A DNA stretch of 51,423 bases, from contig NZ_BIMK01000034.1 in NCBI RefSeq assembly GCF_004001045.1, positions 1-51,423 on the forward strand. The letters are read 5' to 3'. Source of the stretch: Paenibacillus chibensis. Lineage in GTDB: Bacteria; Bacillota; Bacilli; Paenibacillales; Paenibacillaceae. A program made the translations under genes and the position numbers. Below are positions 1 through 7,696 of this stretch, piece by piece. The stretch's first letter is position 1; each line of letters begins with the position of its first letter. A model generated the notes under the pieces. That model worked only from the letters and a program-made list of their open reading frames with translations, searched no databases and was not told where the DNA came from.

Positions 1-97
1 TTTTTCTTATGGATATCTGCTTTCATGCCGCAGAAACGAAAAAGCTTAGGGGACGGTATCCAGACCGCAGAACGATCCGAAAGCGCAGGACAATAGG

Positions 98-118
98 AAA
101 AGGGGGCCATTCGCCCCC
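98..118 (-). terminator. Intrinsic terminator of the YqfQ/VrrA-like gene
   Basis: Read on the minus strand this is a GGGGGC stem, a five-base GAATG loop and a GCCCCC arm, followed by TTTTCC. It lies about 105 bases past the stop codon of the minus-strand spore-protein gene. The stem is perfect but the T-run is short. Confidence 0.65.
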
Positions 119-222
119 CGCATACCAAACGGATACGTATCTCTTACCGGGCGCGTCAAGCCGGTTACAATGGAAGGCAGCACCGGATGTTGTTCCCTTA
201 TTTCGGTCCCGGTTTCCGTGCG

Positions 223-792
223 CTAACGCCGTTTTTTGCCGGAGGACTTTCTGGATTTGCCGGAACGGGACGAGGTGTTTTTGCGTTTGCTGGAGGAGGA
301 TCTCTTGCTGCCGGACTTTCTTCTCCGGCGGCGTCTACGGTACCCTTCATCATCGTCTGCGCTGTTGGTTTTGCCTTTGCCGAAAAAAAGCTTGAACATT
401 GGCGCGACCTGCTGCACGCCGGTCATGACCTTCTGGACCTTGCCGATATTGTTGACGAGGCCATCAATACCTCCCAAACGGTCGATAATGCCCTTCAACT
501 CGCCGAGGTTGGCAAGCGAGAAGCCGGTTTTGGCTGCTGCGGCTGCCGGTGCGGCGGCGGCTGCGGTCACAAGCTCGGCGGCTCCTGCCGCCGTCTCTGC
601 CCCTACCAAAGCTTCCGCGCCTCCGAGGCCCCCTGCGCCCTGGAACGGAGCAAGACCCGTGCCGGGGCCGGCGAAGTCATTATAAGGGATACCCGGATAG
701 GGTGAGTAGGATGGATATGGGGAGAAAGGGCCGCCGCCATTGAGTGAGCGCTGATCATTGTGTGGCTTGCGGTGATAGTAATGCTCAGGCAT
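223..792 (-). CDS. YqfQ/VrrA-like spore coat-associated protein
   Basis: The product is 189 residues. It has a Pro/Tyr/Gly-rich N-terminus, an Ala-rich middle, and a short conserved-looking block (about residues 110-135) with the pattern KVQKVMTGVQQVAPMFKLF. That block resembles the core of the YqfQ/VrrA family, spore-associated proteins of Bacillales. The last 40 residues are almost all Arg, Lys and Ser, including a run of seven Arg, which suggests binding to an acidic polymer or DNA. I chose the ATG at 792 because AAGGA sits about 11 bases upstream; the GTG at 801 lies too close to that site. A sigma-K-like promoter precedes it and a terminator follows, so it is probably a single-gene unit made in the mother cell. 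The family assignment rests on one short block and is moderate. Confidence 0.6.
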   Translation of the reverse strand: MPEHYYHRKPHNDQRSLNGGGPFSPYPSYSPYPGIPYNDFAGPGTGLAPFQGAGGLGGAEALVGAETAAGAAELVTAAAAAPAAAAAKTGFSLANLGELKGIIDRLGGIDGLVNNIGKVQKVMTGVQQVAPMFKLFFGKGKTNSADDDEGYRRRRRRRKSGSKRSSSSKRKNTSSRSGKSRKSSGKKRR

Positions 793-825
793 GGATATCA
801 CTTTCCTTTTTGGAATGTTTTATTA

Positions 826-854
826 TACTGTATGTGCTAGGCGAACATAAGGTA
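826..854 (-). promoter_or_regulatory. Sigma-K-like promoter of the spore protein gene
   Basis: On the minus strand, TACC (851-854) is followed by 16 bases and CATACAGTA (826-834). This fits the sigma-K pattern of an AC-type -35 and CATAnnnTA -10, and also the sigma-E -10 CATACAnT. It sits about 35 bases upstream of the ATG at 792. An overlapping TATAAT could also be read as sigma-A, but no good -35 accompanies it. Confidence 0.5.
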
Positions 855-922
855 TAGACGAATGCCCGGAGGACAGGGATAGGAGCGGAATCGGGCGGAT
901 ACCCAGAAGAGGAGAAGCGGAA

Positions 923-1099
923 TTGAGGAAGCATTCCATACAGGATATGGGCCCGGCGACGGAGAGGTTCTTTGGATACGATCAGAAAGGTTCAACTGCA
1001 AAGGCGCTGCGGGTTATTGCCAATAAGGTATGGAATGGATGGGATGATGGCTCCGGATGGGGGATGTGCAGGGAACTGCGAAAGCACCGAGTAGGGTAG
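923..1099 (+). CDS. Possible small protein, 58 codons
   Basis: A TTG start at 923 lies eight bases after an AGAGGAG ribosome-site-like stretch and opens a 58-codon frame ending in TAG. Codons end often in G or C, as in neighbouring genes, and the product is hydrophilic with a Trp/Gly-rich centre. I do not recognise it. It could equally be chance in a long non-coding stretch; coding status is unproven. Confidence 0.2.
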   Translation: MRKHSIQDMGPATERFFGYDQKGSTAKALRVIANKVWNGWDDGSGWGMCRELRKHRVG

Positions 1100-1241
1100 T
1101 CCCAGCAGGGAAAATGAGATCAGGAAAATACAGATGTGCGTGAGTGGAGGACAGTGGAACGGGATGAAAAACATAAAATTCTGTACTCAATCTATACATT
1201 AGTGCTGCGCTGAGGTATAATTGAAGCGTTTTCAAGATCAA

Positions 1242-1264
1242 GCGGCGGAATCGCCGCGATTTTT
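1242..1264 (+). terminator. Terminator-like hairpin, no gene assigned
   Basis: A perfect six-pair stem GCGGCG/CGCCGC with a GAAT loop is followed by GATTTTT. No gene ends just upstream on the plus strand, so it may end a small transcript or be fortuitous. Confidence 0.3.
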
Positions 1265-1475
1265 CAGCATTTACCAGGACCGTTTACCGACAGAGGACAA
1301 TCGGAGGTTCACCGCATCGGCTTCGCCCGTAACCGCAGGGAGCTGCCGGTTCGTGAGCTTTTCTATGCCTAATATTAGCTGATCTGCGAGAATAAGGATG
1401 CTGGAAAAAGGGCGACGACAGGGGCCCTTCGGCCATCTATTCTTGTAACTCTGTAGTGCGTGAATTCGTTAATGC

Positions 1476-1505
1476 TTGAAAAGTCCATACTCGCTCGGGT
1501 ACAAT
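1476..1505 (+). promoter_or_regulatory. Sigma-A promoter for yerC
   Basis: TTGAAA (1476-1481), an 18-base spacer and TACAAT (1500-1505) lie about 35 bases upstream of the yerC start. Both hexamers match consensus at five of six positions. Confidence 0.6.
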
Positions 1506-1540
1506 GAAAGTACATAGTAATAGTAGGGGATGATGATTCA

Positions 1541-1831
1541 GTGCAACTGAAGAAACTTAATGATAAAAGTATTGACCAATTATTCGAAGCGATTTTAACG
1601 CTCAAAAGCATTGAAGAATGCTACGTGTTCTTCGATGACCTGTGTACCGTCAACGAAATCCAGTCCCTGTCACAGCGTCTGGAGGTTGCACGGATGCTTG
1701 GCAAAGGCAATACGTACAACCAGATCGAGGCGGAGACGGGCGCGAGCACGGCGACTATTTCCCGTGTGAAGCGGTGTTTGAATTATGGCAACGAAGGGTA
1801 TAAAATGACTTTAGATCGTCTTGGACGTTAA
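1541..1831 (+). CDS. yerC: YerC/YecD family TrpR-related DNA-binding protein
   Basis: The product is 96 residues and matches the YerC family over its full length. The patterns FDDLCTVNEIQSLSQRLEVARML and ATISRVKRCLNYGN are the family's conserved blocks and form a TrpR-like helix-turn-helix. The protein is cytoplasmic and presumably a DNA-binding regulator; its effector is not known to me. The start is GTG at 1541, which gives the usual family N-terminus, with AGGGG about 11 bases upstream. A good sigma-A promoter lies just ahead. Its stop codon is one base before the ATG of the chelatase gene, so the two are probably co-transcribed. Confidence 0.9.
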   Translation: MQLKKLNDKSIDQLFEAILTLKSIEECYVFFDDLCTVNEIQSLSQRLEVARMLGKGNTYNQIEAETGASTATISRVKRCLNYGNEGYKMTLDRLGR

Positions 1832-1832
1832 G

Positions 1833-2597
1833 ATGCGCAAACGGGGCGTACTCGTGATCAGTCATGGCTCAAGAGAACAAGCTTGGGTCGAGCTGGTCGA
1901 TCACGCCATTCATCAGCTGCCGCTGCGGGGAGACCTCCCTGTGGCGGCTTCGTTCTTGGAAATTGTGGAAGGACGGCTGATTCAAAATGGCATCGATCTG
2001 CTTGAAAGCCAAGGTGTCACGGACATCCTGGCAATCCCGCTGTTCGTATCCACGGGGAGTACACATGTGAATGAAATCGCATATGCGCTAGGCGTCATTG
2101 ATGCTCCTTCCTTCGAGAGCGATTTGGCGCCATTTCGCGTCCATGCGAATGTGACGTACGGTTCTCCGATCGAGCAAGGGCCTTATGTGGCGCAGATGGT
2201 CTGGGACAAAGCGAAGGCGGTATCCCGCAATCCGGCGGCGGAGGCCCTTGTCCTGATCGGGCATGGCAGCAGCCATGACGGCTTCCGCCAGCGCTGGGAG
2301 CAGGGATTGGCCGGCCTTGCGGAGCAGGTGCGCACCATCAGCGGGCTGGCTGCTGCGGATTTCGCGCTGCTGCGGCCGGACAGCGTGCGGGCCAAAGTGG
2401 AATACTGGCAGAAGGAGCGCGGGATGCAGGTGATTGCAGCTCCGCTCTTTTTGAGTGAGGGCTATTTTATCCGGGAAGTGATCCCGAAGCGTCTTGCAGG
2501 CCTGAGCTACAGCTATTCCGGCAGGTCGCTGCTGCCGCATCCGCTCTTGACCGTGTGGATCCAAGAGCAAATTCAAGACTGGTTAAAAGTGGAATAA
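1833..2597 (+). CDS. CbiX/SirB-type sirohydrochlorin (cobalto/ferro)chelatase
   Basis: The product is about 254 residues and consists of two CbiX-type halves. The N-terminal half has VISHGS and the metal-site segment STGSTHVNE; the C-terminal half has VLIGHGSS and the matching APLFLSEGYFIREVIPKRL. Family members insert Co2+ or Fe2+ into sirohydrochlorin for cobalamin or siroheme synthesis. No other tetrapyrrole gene lies nearby, so the metal cannot be told from context. I prefer the ATG at 1833, directly after the yerC stop; an in-frame TTG at 1821 overlapping yerC is possible. Neither has a strong ribosome site, which fits translational coupling to yerC. Confidence 0.85.
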   Translation: MRKRGVLVISHGSREQAWVELVDHAIHQLPLRGDLPVAASFLEIVEGRLIQNGIDLLESQGVTDILAIPLFVSTGSTHVNEIAYALGVIDAPSFESDLAPFRVHANVTYGSPIEQGPYVAQMVWDKAKAVSRNPAAEALVLIGHGSSHDGFRQRWEQGLAGLAEQVRTISGLAAADFALLRPDSVRAKVEYWQKERGMQVIAAPLFLSEGYFIREVIPKRLAGLSYSYSGRSLLPHPLLTVWIQEQIQDWLKVE

Positions 2598-2877
2598 TAC
2601 GTTATATTTTTCTGTACGGGTGTTTTCTTGATTCATCAGAGTCCGAAACAGTGTAAATTCATTTGATGGCTCCTGCTGGCTAGCTTGCTTTCAGGGGAAC
2701 TTGAATGAACAAACCTGCATGGGCTGATTTTTTTCATTTTCGAATGGGATATTTAGCTGTAAAATAGGCTAACCTGGGCTTATGCCCACGGAAGGTCATC
2801 ATCAGGCATGGGGTGAAGCTTGGCTGCTTCCTTCATGCCCACAATGCATATTCCTATAAATAGGTGGCGTTTGGTAC

Positions 2878-3759
2878 ATGAAAAGAGCACGATTAATCTA
2901 TAATCCCAGCTCGGGCCGGGAGGAAATGAGACGGCGCCTGGCAGATATTCTCCAGCGTCTCGATCAAGGCGGCATTGAAGCCTCCTGTCATGCGACAACA
3001 GGCGAAGGCGACGCAACCGCGGCCGCCGTGGATGCGGTGGAGCGCGGATACGATATGATCATCGCCGCCGGTGGCGACGGTACGCTGTATGAGGTCGTGA
3101 ACGGGATGGCGGGTAAGGAGAACCTGCCTCCGCTCGGCGTGTTTCCGCTGGGAACCACGAATGATTTTGCACGCGGACTTGGCATTCCGCGCAATTGGGA
3201 GGACTACTGCGACCTGGTGATCCGGCAGCAGACCCGTCCAATCGATGTGGGCAAGGCGAATGACCGGTATTTCATCAACATTGCGGGCGGAGGAACGTTA
3301 ACGGAGCTAACGTATGATGTGCCAAGCCGCTTGAAGACGATGATCGGCCAATTGGCTTATTACATCAAAGGAGTCGAGAAAATGGTCAGCCTGTCTCCGC
3401 AGGAGCTGATCATCCATGCCGAGGGACAGGAGACGATTCATGACGAGTTCATGCTTTTCCTGATCACGAACACGAACTCGGTCGGCGGCTTCGAGAAGCT
3501 CGCGCCGGGCGCGCGCATCGACGACGGCATGCTCGACGTGATTGCCCTGAAGAAATGCAACCTGGCAGAGTTCGTGCGGGTCGTCACCCTTGCGCTGCGC
3601 GGCGAGCATTTGAACGACAAGAAAGTCATCTATTTCCGTACGCCTTCGATGGAGGTCACTTCCCCGGGCAAGGTGCTGCTCAACCTCGACGGCGAGCTGG
3701 GCGGAACGCTTCCGGGCAAGTTCTCGGTGCTGCATCAGCATTTAAGAATTTTTGCGTAG
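2878..3759 (+). CDS. dagK: Diacylglycerol/YegS-type lipid kinase
   Basis: The 293-residue protein has the full DAGK catalytic signature: an N-terminal LIYNPSSG phosphate-binding turn, GGDGTLYEVVNG at about residue 64 (nucleotide binding), and PLGTTNDFARGLGIP at about residue 92. The C-terminal beta-sandwich segment carries the usual NTNSVGGFEKLAPGA and DDGMLDVI motifs. Members phosphorylate diacylglycerol or related lipids at the inner membrane face and in Bacillales recycle the diacylglycerol released by lipoteichoic acid synthesis. In many Bacillales dagK sits beside the RlmD-type gene, as here. AGGTGG lies about 11 bases before the ATG. Confidence 0.9.
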   Translation: MKRARLIYNPSSGREEMRRRLADILQRLDQGGIEASCHATTGEGDATAAAVDAVERGYDMIIAAGGDGTLYEVVNGMAGKENLPPLGVFPLGTTNDFARGLGIPRNWEDYCDLVIRQQTRPIDVGKANDRYFINIAGGGTLTELTYDVPSRLKTMIGQLAYYIKGVEKMVSLSPQELIIHAEGQETIHDEFMLFLITNTNSVGGFEKLAPGARIDDGMLDVIALKKCNLAEFVRVVTLALRGEHLNDKKVIYFRTPSMEVTSPGKVLLNLDGELGGTLPGKFSVLHQHLRIFA

Positions 3760-3960
3760 GGTAAGTGAATGGGATAGGAAGTCCATTGAAAAGTAAGCAT
3801 TAGATTATGAGCAAGACAGCAGTTGCGGTTGAATCCGGCCCAAGCGGCCGTTCACCGGTACATACCAGCAGTTCACGGCAGGTTAAGATGTCCAGGCGCT
3901 GTTCATCGGAATCAAGGGTGGAAGCAGGACATCTTGATCTTTTTTTGCGTTGGGGCGATG

Positions 3961-3971
3961 TCTGGTATAAT
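3961..3971 (+). promoter_or_regulatory. Extended -10 promoter candidate upstream of rlmD
   Basis: TGG-TATAAT is a perfect extended -10 element (TATAAT at 3966-3971). The -35 is poor. If used it would give a leader of about 375 bases before the methyltransferase gene. Confidence 0.35.
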
Positions 3972-4063
3972 AGGATGGATGCAGAGATGGCTCGAGCGTG
4001 AAAAGAGGCTGGAAGGCGCATTTCGCGTGTTTTTTGAGTGATGTATGGGATGCGTATGAGTTA

Positions 4064-4105
4064 CGTTATGAGGCGTGTTCCGTTATGAGGCGTGTTCCGT
4101 TATGA
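4064..4105 (+). repeat. 17-bp tandem repeat, about 2.5 copies
   Basis: The unit CGTTATGAGGCGTGTTC occurs at 4064-4080 and 4081-4097 without change, then starts again (CGTTATGA) at 4098. It is in the non-coding stretch before the rlmD-type gene. No function can be read from it. Confidence 0.8.
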
Positions 4106-4352
4106 AACTACGTTATTTTGCAAGATGTGACGGGTTTCGCTGGAAGACGACGGAATGTGAATATAGAGACGAAGCAATCGTGGATCGGAAGAAATCGAAC
4201 ACGGGATCAGCGCTTGTATGTATTTATAGAAGGACGATTCCGTAATTATGTTTTTTCATGAGGAATGAATAAAGCTTGAATCTCGTTTGTGCGAGATGCA
4301 GTGATATAGAATCGATCAGAAATATATTGAAGAAAGAAGTGACATCAGCAGC

Positions 4353-5873
4353 ATGAACAAGCGACAAAGCCGCCGGAGCACCGGCCGCCGCAGCACGCCT
4401 GCGCCGATCACCGGACTGCCGGTGGAGAAGAACGACGTGGCCGTGATCGATATTATCGGGATGAATCACGATGGAGAGGGTGTCGGACGGGCCGAGGGTT
4501 ATACCCTGTTCGTAGCCGGAGCTCTTCCCGGCGAGAAGGTCCGCGTGAAGGTGCTCAAGACCAAAAAGCAGTATGGCTACGCCAAGCTGCTGGAGCTGGT
4601 TGAAGCCAGCCCCGACCGCATCGCGGCGCCCTGCCCGATCTACGACCAATGCGGCGGCTGCCAGCTGCAGCATATGGACTATGCCGCGCAGCTAGCCTGG
4701 AAGCGTCAGCTTGTCGTGGACAACCTGATGCGGATCGGCAAGCTGCAGGTGGCGGGCGAGCCCGAGCTGCGCGCGCCGCAGCCAGTGGAAGGCGCGGACG
4801 CAGCTTCGCAGGCGCCCGCGATTGCGGCGGGCAGCGCTGAGCAGGGCATTCTCGTTCATGCCACAGCGGGCATGAACGAGCCATGGCGCTACCGCAACAA
4901 GGCGCAGGTGCCGATGGGCGTCACCGAAGGCGGCCTGGTCGGCGGCTTCTACGCCCGCGGCAGTCACCGCATCATTGACATGGAAGCCTGCCTCATCCAG
5001 CACGAGAGCAACGACGAGGTCGTTGCCCGCGTGAAGGCGATCGGCCGCAGGCTCGGCATCTCCGCCTACGACGAGGAGAGCGGCCAAGGGCTGCTGCGCC
5101 ACGTTGTCGTGAAGGTCGCCTTCCGCACCGGCGAGATGATGATCGTCCTGGTGACCAACGGGGATAAGATTCCGCATGCGGATGAATGGGTTCAAGAGAT
5201 CGAGGCGCAACTGCCGTCTGTCGTCAGCATCTGCCAGAACGTGAACACGAAGCAGACGAACGTCATCTTCGGCGATACGACGCGCGTCCTGTGGGGACGC
5301 GAAGTGATTTACGATTATATCGGGGACGTGAAATTCGCGATTTCCGCGCGGTCGTTCTATCAAGTGAACCCGGCTCAGACCGAGGTACTGTACGGGAAGA
5401 CGGTAGAGTACGCGCAGTTGACAGGCAAAAAGAACGTGATCGATGCGTACTGTGGCATCGGAACGATATCCCTGTTCCTGGCGCAGCATGCCGGCAAGGT
5501 GTACGGCGTCGAAATCGTGCCGGAGGCGATCGAGGATGCCCGACGTAACGCGGAGCTGAACGGAATGCATAACGTTACGTTCGAGGTGGGAGCGTCCGAG
5601 GATGTCATCCCTGCCTGGAAAGAGCAGGGCACCCTAGCCGACGTGATCGTCGTCGACCCGCCGCGCAAGGGCTGCGATCCGAAGCTGCTGGAGACGATTT
5701 TGGAAATGAAGCCGGAGCGGGTTGTGTATGTAAGCTGTAATCCATCCACGCTGGCGCGAGATTTGCGCGTGCTAGAGGATGGAGGGTACCGGACGGTGGA
5801 AGTGACGCCGGTGGATATGTTTCCGCATACAGTGCATGTGGAGTCGGTGGCGCTGTTGGTGAAGAAAAACTAA
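4353..5873 (+). CDS. rlmD: RlmD/RlmCD-type 23S rRNA (uracil-5)-methyltransferase
   Basis: The 506-residue protein is a TrmA/RumA-family enzyme that methylates uracil-C5 in 23S rRNA (U1939, and in Bacillus also U747) using S-adenosylmethionine. Order: basic N-terminus; TRAM RNA-binding domain (about residues 28-85); 4Fe-4S ligands C94, C100, C103 with a fourth Cys near 212 (MEACLIQ); SAM-binding motif DAYCGIGT near 365; DPPRKG near 434; catalytic Cys in VSCNPSTLARDL near 461; C-terminal HTVHVESVALL. An Ala/Pro-rich insert (about residues 138-165) follows the first Cys cluster. All catalytic elements are present. The start lacks a strong ribosome site, so it is less certain than the body of the gene. 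Confidence 0.92.
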   Translation: MNKRQSRRSTGRRSTPAPITGLPVEKNDVAVIDIIGMNHDGEGVGRAEGYTLFVAGALPGEKVRVKVLKTKKQYGYAKLLELVEASPDRIAAPCPIYDQCGGCQLQHMDYAAQLAWKRQLVVDNLMRIGKLQVAGEPELRAPQPVEGADAASQAPAIAAGSAEQGILVHATAGMNEPWRYRNKAQVPMGVTEGGLVGGFYARGSHRIIDMEACLIQHESNDEVVARVKAIGRRLGISAYDEESGQGLLRHVVVKVAFRTGEMMIVLVTNGDKIPHADEWVQEIEAQLPSVVSICQNVNTKQTNVIFGDTTRVLWGREVIYDYIGDVKFAISARSFYQVNPAQTEVLYGKTVEYAQLTGKKNVIDAYCGIGTISLFLAQHAGKVYGVEIVPEAIEDARRNAELNGMHNVTFEVGASEDVIPAWKEQGTLADVIVVDPPRKGCDPKLLETILEMKPERVVYVSCNPSTLARDLRVLEDGGYRTVEVTPVDMFPHTVHVESVALLVKKN

Positions 5874-5902
5874 TTCCTAGCTGCATTGATGGAATTAATA
5901 TG

Positions 5903-5948
5903 GAGCTGTCCAAAGTCTTTGATAAGATTTTTGATAGCTCTTATTGTT
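5903..5948 (+). terminator. Terminator after rlmD
   Basis: GAGCTGTC...AAAGTC pairs with GATTTTTGATAGCTC through about 14 pairs, with two G-U pairs, one mismatch and an eight-base loop. A T-rich tail (TTATTGTTGTTG) follows. Confidence 0.55.
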
Positions 5949-5987
5949 GTTGTGTTCTTTCACAAAATGTAAGTTAGGATGGGACAG

Positions 5988-6320
5988 TTAACTTGAAGAG
6001 CAGGGGTCACTGTTATGCTTGATAATATAGTTGATATATTCTACTGCACTTTGATTGATCTCCTCATCGCTAGCTTGAAATGAAGCTCCGAAGACAGCAA
6101 AATAGGGCAACGCCACTACGCCCATATGTCTTGCTCCATCCAGCAGCTTCGCTAACTTGAAAAGGGATGGGCTCGTATGACGGGTGGTATACCAGGTGAT
6201 GTCGCCGGATAACGGTGAATCCGAAAAGATTGATACGTTGAATGAAGTTAGAAAGAGCGAACTTCTGATTGAGGATTTCGTTCTTTTTCTTATAGTCGTT
6301 ACCCGGTTGAAGAAAGTCAT
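5988..6320 (-). pseudogene. Unrecognised minus-strand ORF, possible gene remnant
   Basis: The frame has 110 codons. Residues after about 35 read like a real folded domain: a WYTTRHTSPSLFKLAKLLDG segment, then hydrophobic VVALPYFAVFGASF, then a helix ending in SAVEYINYIIKH. I do not recognise the family. The first 30 residues are low-complexity Ser/Thr/Arg and look unlike a natural N-terminus, and there is no good ribosome site. It may therefore be the C-terminal remnant of a decayed gene, opposite in direction to both neighbours. A small intact gene with a poor start is the alternative. Confidence 0.35.
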
Positions 6321-6445
6321 TTTAATCCATTTCCATTCAGGCGCGTTTTTTGTTAAAATAATTTCCGGTTTTCATCAAATTTTTTCAGTTATTTATTTGG
6401 GTCAAAGTTTGATGCTGCATATTAACGAGAGGATTTGAGTCTGAA

Positions 6446-7429
6446 GTGAACCCTAATTTTTGGCTTGATTTACCCCGGCCTTTTTTTATACTCGCACCCA
6501 TGGAGGAAGTGACGCATGTTATTTTTCGTCATGTCGTGAGCAAGGCGGGAAGACCGGATGTGTTTTTTACAGAGTTTGCGAATACGGAGAGCTATTGTCA
6601 CCCGGAAGGAAATCATAGTGTCCGTGGCCGTTTGCTATTTACCGAGGATGAACAACCCATGGTTGCGCATATATGGGGCGATAAGCCTGAGTATTTTCGA
6701 CAAATGAGTATCGATATGGCGAAGTCAGGATTTAAAGGGATCGACATTAATATGGGTTGTCCTGTTCATAATGTGGCATCCAATGGGAAGGGAAGCGGCT
6801 TGATTCTTCGTCCAGAGGTTGCCGCTGAAATCATCCAAGCCGCCAAGGCGGGAGGATTGCCTGTCAGCGTGAAGACGAGACTAGGTTTCACACAAGTGGA
6901 TGAATGGCAGGACTGGCTGACACATATTTTGAAGCAGGATATCGCTAATCTTTCGATCCATCTGCGCACCAGAGAGGAAATGAGCCAAGTCGATGCGCAT
7001 TGGGAGCTGATTCCTGAAATTAAGAAGCTTCGGGATCGTGTGGCTCCGCATACGCTGCTGACGATTAATGGAGATATTCCCGACCGTCAAACGGGCCTCA
7101 AGCTGGCTGAACAATATGGTGTGGATGGGATCATGATCGGGCGCGGTATTTTTAAAAATCCGTTTGCCTTTGAAAAAGAGCCGAGGGAGCATAGCAGTGC
7201 CGAACACCTTGATCTTCTAAGATTGCAGCTGGATCTGTATGATCAGTATTCGCGAGAATTAGAGACCCGTCCATTTAAAGCTCTGCATCGCTTTTTCAAG
7301 ATTTATGTCAAAGGCTTTCGAGGGGCAAGCGAGCTCAGAAATCAATTGATGAGCACGGCGTCTACCGATGAAGTACGTACGCTTTTGGACGAATTTACGA
7401 GACAGATGGAAGAAACGCCAGACCTTTAA
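6446..7429 (+). CDS. tRNA-dihydrouridine synthase (Dus family)
   Basis: The 327-residue protein is an FMN-dependent TIM-barrel Dus enzyme that reduces uridine to dihydrouridine in tRNA. It shows FILAPMEEVTHVIFRHV at the N-terminus (flavin site, usually APMxxVTD), the catalytic loop INMGCPVHNVASNGKGSGLI around residue 106 with the conserved Cys, VKTRLGF near 143, LSIHLRTREEM near 173, and NGDI/GVDGIMIGRGIFKNPF near 208-235. The barrel and a C-terminal helical domain are complete. The start is GTG at 6446 with GAGGA about 12 bases upstream. The sequence diverges from the standard DusB next to lysS in Bacillales, so it is probably a second, DusC-like paralogue; the target uridine is unknown. Confidence 0.85.
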   Translation: MNPNFWLDLPRPFFILAPMEEVTHVIFRHVVSKAGRPDVFFTEFANTESYCHPEGNHSVRGRLLFTEDEQPMVAHIWGDKPEYFRQMSIDMAKSGFKGIDINMGCPVHNVASNGKGSGLILRPEVAAEIIQAAKAGGLPVSVKTRLGFTQVDEWQDWLTHILKQDIANLSIHLRTREEMSQVDAHWELIPEIKKLRDRVAPHTLLTINGDIPDRQTGLKLAEQYGVDGIMIGRGIFKNPFAFEKEPREHSSAEHLDLLRLQLDLYDQYSRELETRPFKALHRFFKIYVKGFRGASELRNQLMSTASTDEVRTLLDEFTRQMEETPDL

Positions 7430-7483
7430 ATGGTGCTGCTTTTTAGTAGTTACACGGCAAGAGGTTTGGTATTCGGCTATGAC

Positions 7484-7512
7484 AAAGAGAGTAGCCAAGG
7501 GCTGCTCTTTTC
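7484..7512 (+). terminator. Terminator after the Dus gene
   Basis: AAAGAG...TAGCC pairs with GGCTGCTCTTT, with a two-base bulge, and runs into TTTTCGTT. It sits about 55 bases after the Dus stop codon. Confidence 0.5.
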
Positions 7513-7660
7513 GTTAGCGTGAAGGGTCGCGAATCTTAAGTTACTTGAGCGACTGGTGCAACGGCAAAGAAGAGGCGTTTGCTTTAACCGGGTAGAACCT
7601 CCCAGAATGAATGGTTTAAGCTCTCTCGCATTGCGGACAAAAAACAATGGCAAGAAATAT

Positions 7661-7689
7661 TTGACAATATTGTTTAGCTGCTATACACT
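7661..7689 (+). promoter_or_regulatory. Promoter of the MarR gene
   Basis: A perfect TTGACA (7661-7666), 17-base spacer and TACACT (7684-7689). The marR-type operator lies across the spacer and -10. The predicted transcription start falls at about 7696, directly at the ATG. Confidence 0.65.
7671..7687 (+). promoter_or_regulatory. Inverted-repeat operator, copy 1
   Basis: TGTTTAG-CTG-CTATACA is a 17-bp inverted repeat with one mismatch between arms. It overlaps the -10 of the MarR gene, as expected for autorepression. The same arms recur at 8173-8189 before the DoxX-like gene. Confidence 0.6.
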
Positions 7690-7696
7690 TTTATCC

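Larger units (their letters stand above)
855..1475. other. Long intergenic stretch with no confident gene
   Basis: About 620 bases separate the spore gene promoter from the yerC promoter. I see one weak 58-codon frame (923-1099) and one terminator-like hairpin (1242-1264), but no recognisable protein, tRNA or riboswitch fold. The hairpin could end an unrecognised small RNA, but I found no matching promoter. Confidence 0.4.
3760..4352. other. Intergenic region between dagK and the rlmD-type gene
   Basis: About 590 bases without a convincing gene. It holds an extended -10 promoter candidate at 3966 and a 17-bp tandem repeat at 4064. Short open frames here have no good ribosome site or recognisable product. 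Confidence 0.4.

Noticed and set aside
187..705. Plus-strand Gly/Cys-rich frames opposite the YqfQ/VrrA-like gene
   Set aside because: They mirror the Ala- and Arg-rich minus-strand gene, which has a promoter, ribosome site and terminator.
3800..4041. Short open frames on both strands between dagK and rlmD
   Set aside because: No ribosome sites, no recognisable product, and overlap with a promoter-like element.
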